Part shown: positions 1-12,800 of the stretch, one piece after another
How the letters are laid out: the number at the start of each line of letters is the position of its first letter
How positions within the stretch are numbered: position 1 is the stretch's first letter
Assembly: GCF_964355755.1 (NCBI RefSeq)
Contig: NC_092673.1
Location: forward strand, 7,259,001 to 7,323,000
Source: Antedon mediterranea
Lineage: Eukaryota > Echinodermata > Crinoidea > Comatulida > Antedonidae
Length of the DNA: 64,000 nt
Direction: 5' to 3'
The notes under the pieces: generated by a model
The model's database searches: none
What the model was told of the DNA's origin: nothing
Seen by the model: the letters and a program-made list of their open reading frames with translations, nothing else
Position numbers and translations under genes: made by a program

Positions 1-285
1 TTGTGTGTACTTACTTTAATACATACTTACCGTACCAATAGCAACAAGTTCATTTTTAAAAATATTTTTATTTTTACATATTATTATGCGAGTTTATCAT
101 ATTTATTATTAAAATTTAAGTAAAACACACATAGAGAGACGTGACACAAACAATGATGATGTTTTTATTTTCATGTTTTTTTATATTATTTATTATGATT
201 TTTATATTATTACTATATAGGCCTATTATTCGTTTAATATTATCAATCACTATTATTATTAGTTGTGTGTGTGTTTGTATGAATG
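1..285. other. AT-rich intergenic/3' flank of the kinase gene
   Basis: No gene is visible. The stretch is very AT-rich with runs of TTATTATT. It lies immediately downstream of the minus-strand kinase stop codon, so it probably holds that gene's 3' untranslated region and polyadenylation signal, but no single signal stands out. Confidence 0.5.
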
Positions 286-2333
286 TTAATAATTATTAAC
301 TGGTCTAAAAGCTCGGCATGTTGGATTTATCTTTTCATTTTCTATAATGGTGTTCAAGATGTTGATTACACGATCTAGAGAAAGTCGATCATCCGCATCA
401 AATGCTGCACACGCTTCTCCAAGGTTAATCATCTCCCTGCTTCTAATTGATAATGCTAACATCTTCATAACATGACCGACGGAATACACGTCACCCTTGA
501 CTGAGTCGCAAGCACCATCAAGGTACTTTTCTGGTGCTACATCTGGATAATCTTGGTGGAACTGTAGGGCCTCGGCCACCGATGAAAACTTTATCTGCCT
601 ATTTCCTCTTGGGTATTGTATTCTGCATGCCATCCCGAAGTCTGTAAGCTTCGCTCTATAGCTGGTTCCATCATGGTGGACAAGGATGTTTCTAAGCGCT
701 ACGTCATTGTGAAGAAGTCCTCTTTGGTGGATTGTATTGAGGGCGATGACAACTTCTAATGTCATAGACATACATTGAAGCGCACTTAAAGATGGCCGTC
801 CAGTTCGCAATACATGCAAAAATGTTGTACTGGACATGTTGTGAGTGTTTCCAATAAACTCCTGTACCATACAGCATACGTGACCTTGACGAAAAACGCC
901 AAAGACACGAGGAACAGAAGGTAGATCATCTAAGAACTTCATGACACGTGCTTCTACCACCATCTTGTCCCATGCTTCATCAGGATTGTTATAACTGTTC
1001 AAAAAAGCCGTCTTAACTGCGACGAGGTGTTGATGACCTGGAAAAAGATTGGATAACATCAGGTCAACACGACCAAAACTTCCCTGTCCAAGACGTATGG
1101 GATTACCAAGGTCGGAGACACTTCCGCTATCCAGTAACCTCACAGGCGGCAGCATTTCCGAAAGTTTTGCTATAGGATCTATATTGTTACGGACGGATGT
1201 TGGTGAAGTGGTGGTGGTGTTACTTGTCGATGAAGTCGAAGAACCATTGACGCTACTGGCAGATGATAATGGCCATTGTGATGACGAAGGTGATGGCACA
1301 CTACAAAAACTATTCTTTTCTGGTGGTATCTCACCGGGTGATAACGTGGATGTTGGTAGTTTTAAAATACGCTGGGCTGGAGAAACGGTAGGAACATGTT
1401 GCCTTCTTGGGGGAAAGACCTCTCCTCTGGGTGTTACTATCTGGCCAGGAGAATGTGCGAATGTCGATGACCGTGGCCACAAAGACGATTGTGAGGTTGT
1501 TGTTGATGATGATGATGATGATGGCGACGACGACGACGATGACGAACTTAAGTTGCTATCCGTTGATGATTCATCACTTCTGATACAAAGAAGATGAAGC
1601 ACTGCTGTCCAAATCCTTCTAAATACTGACTTTCTTCTTGTTTGCTTGGGTGGTGCATCTTGTTGCGAGCTACTTAAATCGAAACGTTATAATCATGAAA
1701 ATAAATACCAAAGATAAACGACTTCAATAAATAGGCCTAACTTATACTATAGAAATAAAATAAGTCAATAATATTATATGTAATGTGCTAAATTAATATA
1801 GATATTAATTTGGAATAAAATAATACTGTGTAATATTAATTCATTCATTCATTCATTCAATCTTTTATTTCGGAATCTCTGGTCCATAGAAAGTAAAAAT
1901 TACATATAAATAAACTAAACAAGACTAATTAGTACTACTCATCTCAGGATGGCATTCCACCCGGAGAGCATCTTCGACTTAACTAAGACGTTGCTTAATA
2001 AATAATAAAGCCTCATTAATTATATAATTATTATTATTTCTGTTACTCCTCACTTGACCAAAACAATATAGCTAGTAGAGACAGGGGAACATTTCATTTT
2101 AAATTTCCTGGCTCTCGTCACTAGTACTAGGCCTAGGCCTTTTTAAAATAAGGCCTACTACTATGTAGGGCCTACTAACTTAACGGCCCAGTTCTATGGC
2201 CTCCTAAGTAGGCCTATACTATTTATATGTAATACAAAAAAATATGCTAATATTTTGTGGCCTACCCGGCTCCAATTGAGTGGTCCTTCGTCGTAATGAT
2301 GTCTTGTTGAAGCTCAATCGATTTGTTAGCCAT
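286..2333 (-). CDS. Ser-rich protein kinase, two exons, 484 aa model
   Basis: Proposed exons on the minus strand are 2333-2266 and 1672-286 (stop 288-286). The donor is GG|GTAGG and the acceptor TTAAG|T, in matching phase (2+1). The large exon is open upstream to an in-frame stop at 1689-1687 without any ATG, so a spliced start is required, and the ATG at 2333 supplies one. Model residues 60-180 are Ser/Thr/Pro-rich low complexity, including a long Ser run. The kinase domain spans about 216-475: glycine loop GQGSFGRV (218-225), VAVK lysine K243, a likely alpha-C glutamate E263, catalytic loop HNDVALRN (344-351), DFG (367-369), APE (402-404) and a GDVYSVG helix-F motif. All residues needed for catalysis are present. 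HND replaces HRD, and the D-x-A-x-R-N spacing recalls tyrosine kinases. I cannot assign it to a named kinase family, and the substrate is unknown. The kinase domain is near certain; the first exon is inferred. Confidence 0.85.
1507..1550. repeat. GAT/GAC trinucleotide repeat coding poly-Ser
   Basis: An imperfect GAT/GAC microsatellite lies inside the kinase coding exon and reads as a Ser run on the minus strand. It makes the opposite strand look like an Asp-rich ORF (1049-1597), which is a shadow. The serine tract length is likely polymorphic. Confidence 0.85.
1836..2010 (-). mobile_element. LINE-like 3' end with (TGAA)n tail
   Basis: Read on the minus strand, the segment ends with TATGGACCAGAGATTCCG, then AATAAAAGATTGAATG and several GAAT repeats. 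The same end occurs on the plus strand at 48831-48870. A shared terminal sequence followed by a short TGAA-type tail is typical of the 3' ends of L2/CR1-type LINEs or the SINEs that borrow their tails. The 5' boundary is unclear. The copy lies within the kinase intron and upstream flank. Confidence 0.55.
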
Positions 2334-2500
2334 GTTTGGTTCCAGTCACTTAGTATAGTTTTCGATTCGAATTCCGTGCACGCGTTTACTTAGCAACACA
2401 ATTTGCGAAGAGCACACACAGTGTAAAAAACAACTGACAGAGAGAAATCTCACAGATTGTTGTCGATTTTTAGGTGGCCGATGCGCTGCTTATATAGATA
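2334..2500 (-). promoter_or_regulatory. Putative TATA promoter and 5' UTR of the kinase gene
   Basis: On the minus strand TATATAAG occurs at about 2498-2491, roughly 155 bp upstream of the proposed ATG at 2333. It is followed by a GC-containing AGCAGCGC segment where initiation would be expected. This fits a TATA-driven promoter with a 5' UTR of about 130 nt. It also supports the upstream first exon. No transcript evidence was available. Confidence 0.45.
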
Positions 2501-2529
2501 ATTTTAAGCGCGCGTGCGTGCACGTTCGA

Positions 2530-3827
2530 AATGCATCTTTTTGTTCTATGCGTGGTGAAAAGAACGGTCGGAATGTTCCATGGTTGCCATGATACACTTT
2601 TCGAATTCCATAGATTTTCATGTCGGAGTCCTGTCCACATTCACATTTTAAGCCAAAGCACAAGTGGTTTTAATGTTCATATTAGGCCTATGGCGTTAGG
2701 CCTATGTAAAAAAATGGATGGTATCTTTCAGGTTGACTTGCTGACTAAATTGAACATTTCAACAATTGAAAGAAAGGGGAACATTGATTTCTCAAAAGAA
2801 CCCAGATAAAGCCCCTCCCTCCCACATCCCGCCCCCGCTATATACTGGTAAATAATTTTTTTTTAAATCACACTCACTCTCAAATTACGGCCGAAGCCTA
2901 GACCACCCATTTTTAAAAATTAATGTTCTAAATAATGATCACTCGTCTTATATAGGCCTACCAACTCTATCAAAATATGTGGATTTATCGGAATAACGCC
3001 GACTTATTGTGGAAGGGACATCGCTGCTATAAAAACAATTAATGGAAGACAATTCCACAATTATTTTCTTGCGTTTGAGAGAACCTAGAAGTGTTCTCAT
3101 TCTTCTCGTTGACTTGTTTTACGTCTATACTTAATATTTCGTCTTTTCCAGATCGTTAACCCATGAACCTATTAGTATAAATTAATTATAAATAAATAGG
3201 TCCATGGTTAACCCATGTACATGTATATATTTTAATGTTGACTACCGTACTTTATATTATCCTTTAATTTCTATTGAATGATTAAAAAGAATGCCACCAA
3301 AGTTGGCCTCTGTGTTACTATATAGTTACCGAATCAATTACAGGCCTCTCGGGTCAACGAAAATGCTCGGTGCTTATTAAATCGTTTTGATTTTAATTGT
3401 TGAACCACTTCAACCATATAGGCCTATATATCTCGACCGGATAATAATAATAAAAACATTTTCAGCAACACATGACAATAACCCACATATCATTATTTAG
3501 ACTTTTACCATTCGCATCATTTGGTCCATTGTTTGGTGTAGAGCCCTTATTTGAAATACGATTTTTTCTGCAAAAACGAGAACGATATCAATCATAGTTT
3601 TCTTATATAATATAAAACAAAAGACGTTAGAAAAGTTTTCAATCTTGTTTGATAGTGGGTGCTTAAATTTCCCTTTCGCAGCATGCACGATCTTAAAACC
3701 CGGGTTTATCTCTAATTGGCATGGTGTGGTGTGGACGACAATGCCCTTTGGACGAAAAACACATTGTGTGTTAGAACGCCCTGTTTATGAATAAACATAA
3801 CGGTGTGCCCATCCCCAGCCTAGAATC
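2530..3827. other. Intergenic region between kinase and STXBP1 genes
   Basis: The two genes are divergently arranged, with about 1.5 kb between their start codons. The interval holds AGGCCTA words and AT-rich DNA but no ORF with recognisable similarity. The last 150 bp (about 3680-3827) are less AT-rich and probably contain the STXBP1 promoter and 5' UTR. No clear TATA box was found there. Confidence 0.4.
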
Positions 3828-6800
3828 ATGTCGCTGAAAGCGGTTGTTGGAACGAGTAAGTATCATTTAAAGAACGTTTCTGTTATGTATTAGTATTGTT
3901 AACATCTAGTTTATAATCTTAAATTGTTTATTGATAGGTTGTTGCAATTTTAGCCATTTTAGAAGTTGCAAAACTAGATAATTTGTCCATTTACATGAGG
4001 TGATATTAGCGCGTTACCGCCCTGTCATAAACATTTACCGATTCGTGTCAGGCGAGACGACGCTCTCGTTCCCCGTGATTATTCTCAACAACCTGCTTAC
4101 AGCGATTGAAGACTTGGGCCTAGGATAATTTGACATTTTAAATATACATGGATATTGATAATTTATAAAATAAATAGCAAACAAATGTTGTTTTTTCATA
4201 TATTGTCTCATATTATGCATTAATTAAGTTAAACTGCACGTTGTATAATGTATTGACTGAAAATAAAAAGGGACAAAATAGCCTAGTTTTAGGGCCAGGC
4301 CTAGCCGAGCCTAGGCCTAGTACATTCAATTAGCCTAGACTAATATTTAATGCCTAAGAAAGGCTTATCTACCTAGCTACAGGCAAGCATAGGCCTTATA
4401 ATTTACTATTTTTTAGACCTACAGTAGACATAGAAAGTAGTAGCCTTAATCTTTTACTCGCCATCGTCAATCTAAATCAATCAGATCTACTAATATTAAT
4501 AAAGTAGGCTACTACAGTATAAAATAGGCTACTATGTATAAAATGGCTAGTTGGGTAGGGTGAATTTCAAGCCCTTTAATCAACATTGTAGTTAATGTAG
4601 ATGTGTATTTTCTTATTTTCATATTATGCTTTTTAAATAACTAGGCCTATCGAATAACACTACATTATGAACTTTACTGTTTAGAAGATGTAGTTTTGGT
4701 GAGCTATCTATGCATAGCTCTCAATGTTTTTCTTGATTTTCTACACATGTATGTATTCTCAATATTAGTACTGAGGATGTACAATAAAACAGTAAAATTG
4801 GATAATAAAAAACTTCATTCAAAAAAATCAAACTGCTGTAATCAGTCTACAGTACTGTAATCAGATAGGATTACTATAAATCTTGTTGTTTATTGCTGGT
4901 ACTGTAGGTTTGTACAGTAGACAACATCAAATAATCTTATTCAATTTTAGTCATAGCAGATCTATATACTAACTGTTTAACTTGTGACTATAGTAGAATA
5001 AAATAATTGGGGTTTGAATGAAATAGAACAAACTATGAAAGAAACATCAGTAGACATCTACAGTACCATAATGTTAATAATAATGTATTCAATTAAATAG
5101 CTTAAAATAAAAAGGATTCCTAGACGATCTCATCTATGAACGCAACGGTAACGAGGCCTAACGTTCCTTTACTTCGGTGATCTGGCGAGAACCGGTGTTT
5201 TAAAACAATACGGTATCCTCAGCAATAAACTGATTGCTAATGTAACCTTTAGTTTATTATTACTGAGAATGAATTAATGTTATTGAACTTGATGGTGTAC
5301 CTGTAGATGTCTAAAAGACATTTTATTGTTTGTCAGTAGCGTGCGTTCTCCCTCCCATTTTGACAGCTAAAATAAAATTATGACATACCTTTCGATACTT
5401 TTGACAGACTATTTTATGTTAATGCTTTTTATTTGACAAATTCTTGATCCGACCTGCTTGTTTATTACCATACAGTATAGTACCCAGGGAAAAATTTCAT
5501 CTTAAAATTTCGTTTAGCAATATTGCTAATAAAACTGATGTTTGAGTCGAGAAACATAGTTTTCTATAGTATATTTTGCTACACAATTGTAGAATTGTGT
5601 AGCAAGAAGGTTGTTTTGTATAGCTTTTTGCTTTGCTACACTGGCGAAATTATTCCCTGGTACCCCAATACATATAATGGTATAGCTTCAAAGATGTTTG
5701 TGATTTTGCTTTATTACAACTCACTGTAGTGTAAAGTTCTAGTATATTCTTCTCAAGCCATCCATTTGGTTTTATAAAAATAAAGGTTCTTGGAATTGTT
5801 GCTTTTAAAACATTTTTAAACCAGAGATTTAACCAGAGATTTAACCAGGCAATGGTTTGTACTGTATATACATAATTGTGTAGACTTAGAAATATTGCTA
5901 TGTAATGGCTGGCATATAATTGACCTGTGTATTGATGTGATATGAAATGCTAATAAACTTGACTCCAATAGACATTAGAATTATGTGTGTCTTTCGTGGT
6001 CCGCAATATTTACAGAAGGGTACCTATAGTAAATATTTGACCAAATAACAAAAAACATGTCTAAACTGAATCTAACAATCTGCATATAAAGTCAAAATAT
6101 GTTCCCAAAGGTATTCACATGTACAGGAGTAATATAATCTTATTAAAAATTCCAATATTTAAATTATTATTTGTTGGGATATCGTAGAGTATTGTCGTCG
6201 ATGGTAATTAGATAGCCCGTGGTTTGCTATGTTTTTCTTACATTCGCCATTCAGCTAGCTTAAGATGAAATATTGATCTGCTCGCTGCTGCTGCACATTG
6301 AAGTCGCTCAGCCGTGACTGCATTTTAACTGTAGCAATTGTGCCAGTACATAATAATATCATCTTGAATAATCATATTCATCCCAATCTCATTGACAAAT
6401 TCACTGTAGATATTATAGTCGTGATAAGTTAATTTTTTTATAAAATGCTCAAATTGATTTTTTAGTAGTACAGTATACAGTAGATTACAATTAATTTCTG
6501 TCTACTCAGCTAATATTTGTATACAATGTACTGTACAATAATTGAAGCAATAAAATTATATTCATTACTGATTATTATTATTAATTGAATAAGATGGTGT
6601 GAAGTGAGGAAAATTTGGATTGCTTTTATGATAATATGTTGCAGCTCAGTCTATGATATTTTGCTATTAATAATCAATTCAATATTATCTTTCCCAGTGT
6701 GGGTGTGTGAATATTTTTTATTTATTACTGTATGGTATGATAATATATTTTTAATTAATATCCAAAACTCGCCATGAATGGTAGATAAAATATCAATCAT

Positions 6801-9800
6801 AAATATAATGAACTAAGTTTCAGACTGGAGAGGCTCGGAATTGATTATCAGTAGAACTAGAAACAGTTACTATTTTTTTATTAAAATTTTTCAATGACCA
6901 CAACAAGCAATTTACAATATGTTAAAATTAGAGAAATTTTCATTTGTGAAATACTGTACCTGTATTGTTATGAAAAAAGTTATAAATCTTAATAAAAATC
7001 TTAGTTATTAAGAATGCTTTTTGTTTTTACTAAATTCATTTTTTGTGGCTTAATTTTATTCAGTTAATATAATAAATTCAATAATATTCTATTTTGAGTA
7101 TATTAATTTCAGTTTTTTCCCCAACTTCTATGGAAAAAATTGATTGATTGATTGTTTGAAATGTAAATTGCATTACCAGACTTTATAGCTGACTGTAATT
7201 TATCACCTACAGTACTGTGTGTAAAGTAAATAAATTACATGACATATATGGTTCATAATATAGGCATATACACTTGCTAATTAATGGCGAGATTATTCGT
7301 CCTAGAAAGTTGCAAGCCTGACTGAGCATCCCCTGGTTGGGGTGGCACATTTTTATGACGTTTTTTTAATGCAATTAAGTTGGTGTGAGTTTAGTTAGGT
7401 GTTTTTAATTCAAATAGTGACGTATTCATATGATTTAGATGTGTATTACACATAAATATAACACTAACAGTAACACATGGGTGAGGTCTTACTACCACTT
7501 TGGCTTACAGGCCTGAATAATCTTATTTTATTCTTAGTCTGTATACTAAGAAGTGGCATACTAGCAATGATATAATGTTTCTACAATTACTTGTGAATGA
7601 GAACCTATTTAGTATTATTGGTTTTTTTTTTTTTCACAATTGTACTATCAGGATTGATTTAAAGTGAATAAGCATTCCTAGACTAAGTCTTGCTTTAGGC
7701 TTAGGGAGTAAAGAAACAGTAGCGATTTACGACCCTAGCACTAGAACAGGATTAAAGTTAACCCAGGGATTATGGAAGGCAAACATGTTAAACAGTAAGC
7801 TACTGTACAGCTGTCAGTTGGAGGACATCTAGCCCCCACCTTCCCCCCCCCCCTCTCTCTCTCTGCCTTGATCCATCCCTTGATTGTAATTGAAATTTTA
7901 AAATATTTCCTATTTTCTGTTTTATAGATATTCTTGAAGTGATTAAGTCGGTGCGGAAGAATAAAGAATGGAGAGTATTGGTGGTGGACAAGCTTGGAAT
8001 GAGGATGATATCCTCCTGCTGCAAAATGCACAACCTGACAGAGAATGGAATCACCAGTGAGTTACAGTTGTACCTAAGGTTACTAACAGATGGCTTAAAA
8101 TGAATAATCCTGTCCGCAATTGATGTTTTAATTATGTAGCCTTAAGCTCTGTCTACACTATCATACTTTATGTGACAATTACATATGGACACGATGATGT
8201 CATACAGTATCACTACCATATTTGTTGTCAAAATAGTTGATGGTCTAGACTAGGCTTTACAAAGAGCAAACAAAATGAAGAAAAAAATAGAATAACTAGG
8301 CTAGGCCTATGGAATCTATTATTTGAACGGGACAAACTTAGTTTTTAAGTTGGAAATTAATGTACAGTGCAGTATGTTATCCTTATCATGTACATTTTGA
8401 ATCATTCACCTGTTCTGACAACACTAGTTCTTGCAGTGTATTTTAACATACATACAGTATGATTCTCTGCTATAGCTACACTGGTCCACAAGTGTAAACT
8501 TTAAATAGCTCCTTTTAAACACAAATACTGTATTAGTTATCAGTGATTTAGCAGAAATACTATGAAATAGTAATATTTTCAGCTCTTATACAAATCTTTA
8601 AAACTTGTGTTGCTTGTTTTTAGTTGTTGAAGATTTAGCTAAAAAGCGTGAACCACTGACAACAATGGAAGCCATATACCTGATACAACCAAATCAGAAT
8701 GTAAGTTATATTATTTCACTAAATAAAATTGTATTAAATCAGGATGAAATTAATAATATATTATTTCATTTATTTTTGTCAGAAAAGAACAAATACATTA
8801 CAAAAACAAAAGAAAAGAGTTCAAAATCCAAATGACTGGTTAACCAAAAAGCGAAATGAATCACTATCAAGTGGCGAGCACCAAAAGGAAAAATTATACA
8901 AATACAATAAAAATTCCTAATAAAACATTTAAAATCTAAATATATGTCTTTTTAAGCTATTATAAATAAACAAACATTAAAAATCTAGGAATAAAAAGGT
9001 TTATATTTTTTGACTTGCATATAGATATTTAAGACTCTTGATAAAATGTTTAAAATCTATGAATAATTCGCCGTGAACATCAACAGGTAACAAATCCCAA
9101 AATCAAAGTTTTCATTCTAGAACAGTAGAGTACTATTTTTATACAGTATGGTCATTTCCTCTACGATAAACTTCCTACAGTAGGAGTGCTTGATTTATTT
9201 ATTTGTTTTGCTAATACTGTATGTCTATTACCTCATACTGTACAGTACCTGCTATGATGATGTTGATAATCGCTAAAATCATTACATTTTTTCCCCTCAG
9301 TCTGTTGATATACTGAAGAAAGACTTTGAAAGCATTCGTAGCCTACAATACAGGCTTGCACATGTCTTCTTCACAGAAGGTAAATTTAGTAGTAATAAAT
9401 TAAAAGATCTTCTTTGGTAAGCAAATATTCAGGGGTCACCACTATTAAAAGACACATTTTCATTACAACCCTACTCTATGTGGACACTTGAGTGTTGGGT
9501 CATGAAGGGGTTTAATAAGGTATTTTACTGAATCCATGGAAATATTCATTTTTTACCTAATTTCAAAAAATCCATGTGTAAGGTTGGTCATTTCTGTAGA
9601 CAAACTCTATACATGTATGTGTTAAAGGACAACCATATTTTGACAAAGTATTAGGGATGTACCTATGATTTCGCCGAGCGCTCTTGCCAAATGAGTTTTC
9701 ACTGTTTTTTTTAGCTTGTCCTGATGACTTGTTTACTGATATCTGTAGAAGTCCTGCATCAAAGTTCATCAAAACTTTAAAGGAAATCAACATTGCTTTT

Positions 9801-12800
9801 CTTCCATGTGAAGCTAAGGTAAAAGTATACAGTAGGACCCCTTCTTCTGTATTCCTCTATTCAGGGAATATCCCTATTATTATGGGACAATTTCCTGTGA
9901 AACGAACAAGGAGCCATGTGTTTCTACCCTTCGGCCAAACTCTATTCAGAGGACACCCCTAATAAGTGAACACTTGGGTCAAAGACACTTTTTCATGTTT
10001 TTTTTTCATAGCACCCTCGGCTCACACTAACAAAAATATTGTTTCGCCAATAAACATAGGCCTAGCTTTTTGAGGCATTATGGCTGAGATGCCAATGATA
10101 CAAATGAGATGCAATAACACTAATATTAAGGAGTACATTTTGTTAGGTCCCCATCCTGAAGATGTCCCCTTAATACAGGTTCTATTGTAAATGTATCATG
10201 CGCAACATTTATCCAATAATCTTGCCTCAGGCTTAAATGGGTTTAAATGAAATTCGAAATTATTTTGGGTATTTTTTTTTTTTATATAGATTTTCTCTTT
10301 AGACAATCCAAGCAGTTTCAGCACACTGTACAACCCAGCCAAGACTAGCCATTGTGCTAGCACTTTGGAGAAACTAGCCGCACAAATCGCCACGCTCTGC
10401 TCAACTCTTGGTGAGTATCCAAGTGTGCGTATACGAGGAGAGTTTGAGCACAATGCTGAGCTTGGACACATCATACAATCAAAGCTGGATGCTTACAAAG
10501 CTGACGACCCCACCATGGGAGAGGTAGATCTTTTTTAATTATTTACTGTCTGGACATTTTTATGTCTCTTTTTCTTATTTTGCTAGCATTGCGAATAGAA
10601 ATCATCCAAACATGCCATTCTCAAATTTGTAAAAATAATTATTGTCTGTTTAAACTTCATTACTAACTGTATATTTTTTTTTTCTCTATATTTATGTATG
10701 TATGATTCTTATAAATTATTCAATAAGTAGAAATGATTGGGCGTATGAATGTAGGTATTTGTTTATATTAAAAATAAAAACATACTCTTGATTTCAATTC
10801 TCTTTAAATGAATAAATATTACATTTGTGGCACTTTAGTAAACAATATGAAATTGATTGTAAATGAAAATATTGATTATGATATTAATATTACTGCTTTG
10901 TTTTTCTTTTAGGGAGTTGACAAACATCGTTCACAGCTGCTGATCATCGACAGAGGATTTGACCCCGTGTCACCACTTCTTCATGAGCTTACTTTCCAGG
11001 CTATGGCATATGATCTGCTCCAGATTGAAAATGATGTGTACAAGTAAGAGATTATGTCAAAATTATTGTACTGCAGATACTGCAGTACCTACATTGTTTT
11101 ACTGATATTGAATGATTGTTTCAATGTATATGTTTATGAGGTAGTCACTCCAATAAACATAATGTACATATATTATCTTTAGTAAGTGAACCAAATCCAA
11201 TTTCATATAGTATGTTTAAAAATATTGTAATTTCTGTTCAGAATATACCAAGGATGACACAAGAAACTGAACTAACAAGGGTAGAGGCATTAGCTTGAGA
11301 CAGCTATCTTATTTTGTGCTATTAAGCAAGAAGCTAAGTCTCTCATTGCACCCCCCATAGTGGTTTAATGCACTTATAATAATGATATTGAAATTCTTTT
11401 AAAGGTATGAAGCGCCCTCACCAGACATGCCAGACAAGGAAGTATTGTTGGATGACAATGATGAATTGTGGGTAGAGCTGCGTCACCAGCATATTGCTGT
11501 TGTATCTCAGTAAGTTGATACAGTATTGAAGATGACAATGATCACACTAGTAGGATATAGGATCCAGTGATGATGAGTGACCACATAGGAGTATGACAAT
11601 GACCACGATAGTAGGATACAGGATCCAATGATGATGAGTGACCACATAGGAATATGACAATGACCACGATAGTCATCCAATGATGATGAGTGACCACGAT
11701 AGTAGAATATATGATCCTAGGATGATGAGTGACCACATAGGAGTATGACAATGACCACGATAGTAGAATATATGATCCTAGGATGATGAGTGACCACATA
11801 GGAGTATGACAATGACCACAATAGTAGGATATATGATCCTAGGATGATGAGTGACCACATAGGAGTATGACAATGACCACAATAGTAGGATATATGATCC
11901 TAGGATGATGAGTGACCACATAGGAGTATGACAATGACCACAATAGTAGGATATATGATCCTAGGATGATGAGTGACCACATAGGAGTATGACAATGACC
12001 ACGATAGTAGGATATATGATCCTAGGATTATGAGTGACCATGTAGGAGTATGACAATGACCACGATAGTAGGATATATGATCCTAGGATGATGAGTGACC
12101 ACATAGGAGTATGACAATGACCACGATAGTAGGATATATGATCCTAGAATGATGAGTGACCACATAGGAGTATGACAATGACCACGATAGTAGGATATAT
12201 GATCCTAGGATGATGAGTGACCATGTAGGAGTATGACAATGACCACGATAGTAGGATATATGATCCTAGGATGATGAGTGACCACATAGGAATATGACAA
12301 TGACCACGATAGTAGGATATATGATCCTAGGATGATGAGTGACCATGTAGGAGTATGACAATGACCACGATAGTAGGATATAGGATCCTAGCATGAATAT
12401 CCTCTATGAATATATATTTATTATCTGTTTTTTTCCCATCAAGGGAGGTGACATCAAAGTTAAAGAAGTTTGCTGTTGATAAACGAATGAAATGTAAAGA
12501 AGATAAGGTAACATTTATTTAATTGTTTTGTACTTAAAATATATAATTTTATTTTATACTAGAGAAGAAATTCCTGGCCTCGAGTACCTCTTCCCCACCC
12601 TACTTCACTCCACCAGCTTTAAACTTTCCCAGTACAAATTCTGGTCAAGTAGATACCACATCAATCCTAACCCACAAACCCTTTGTGGCTGTTTTCAAAT
12701 GTAATGTGTAGAATTTTGGACACCAGTTTGTCCGCTCAAATGTTCAAATTGCATATAAACATTCCCAGTACAAATTGCAGTCATTTTGATACGCCATTTT

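Noticed and set aside
1049-1597. Asp-rich plus-strand ORF of 182 codons
   Set aside because: Antisense shadow of the Ser-rich kinase exon; the Asp run is the same GAT/GAC microsatellite.
2531-2809. 92-codon plus-strand ORF with ATG
   Set aside because: No recognisable similarity, no splice structure, and it overlaps the kinase upstream region.
5573-5603. Short palindrome TGCTACACAATT-gtag-AATTGTGTAGCA
   Set aside because: Perfect arms but no flanking direct repeat and no second copy, so not grouped with the CATAGAGA palindromes.
11542-11799. Minus-strand ORF with repeated MWSLIIxGSYIL
   Set aside because: Translation of the 61-bp minisatellite; period is not a multiple of three and frames break.
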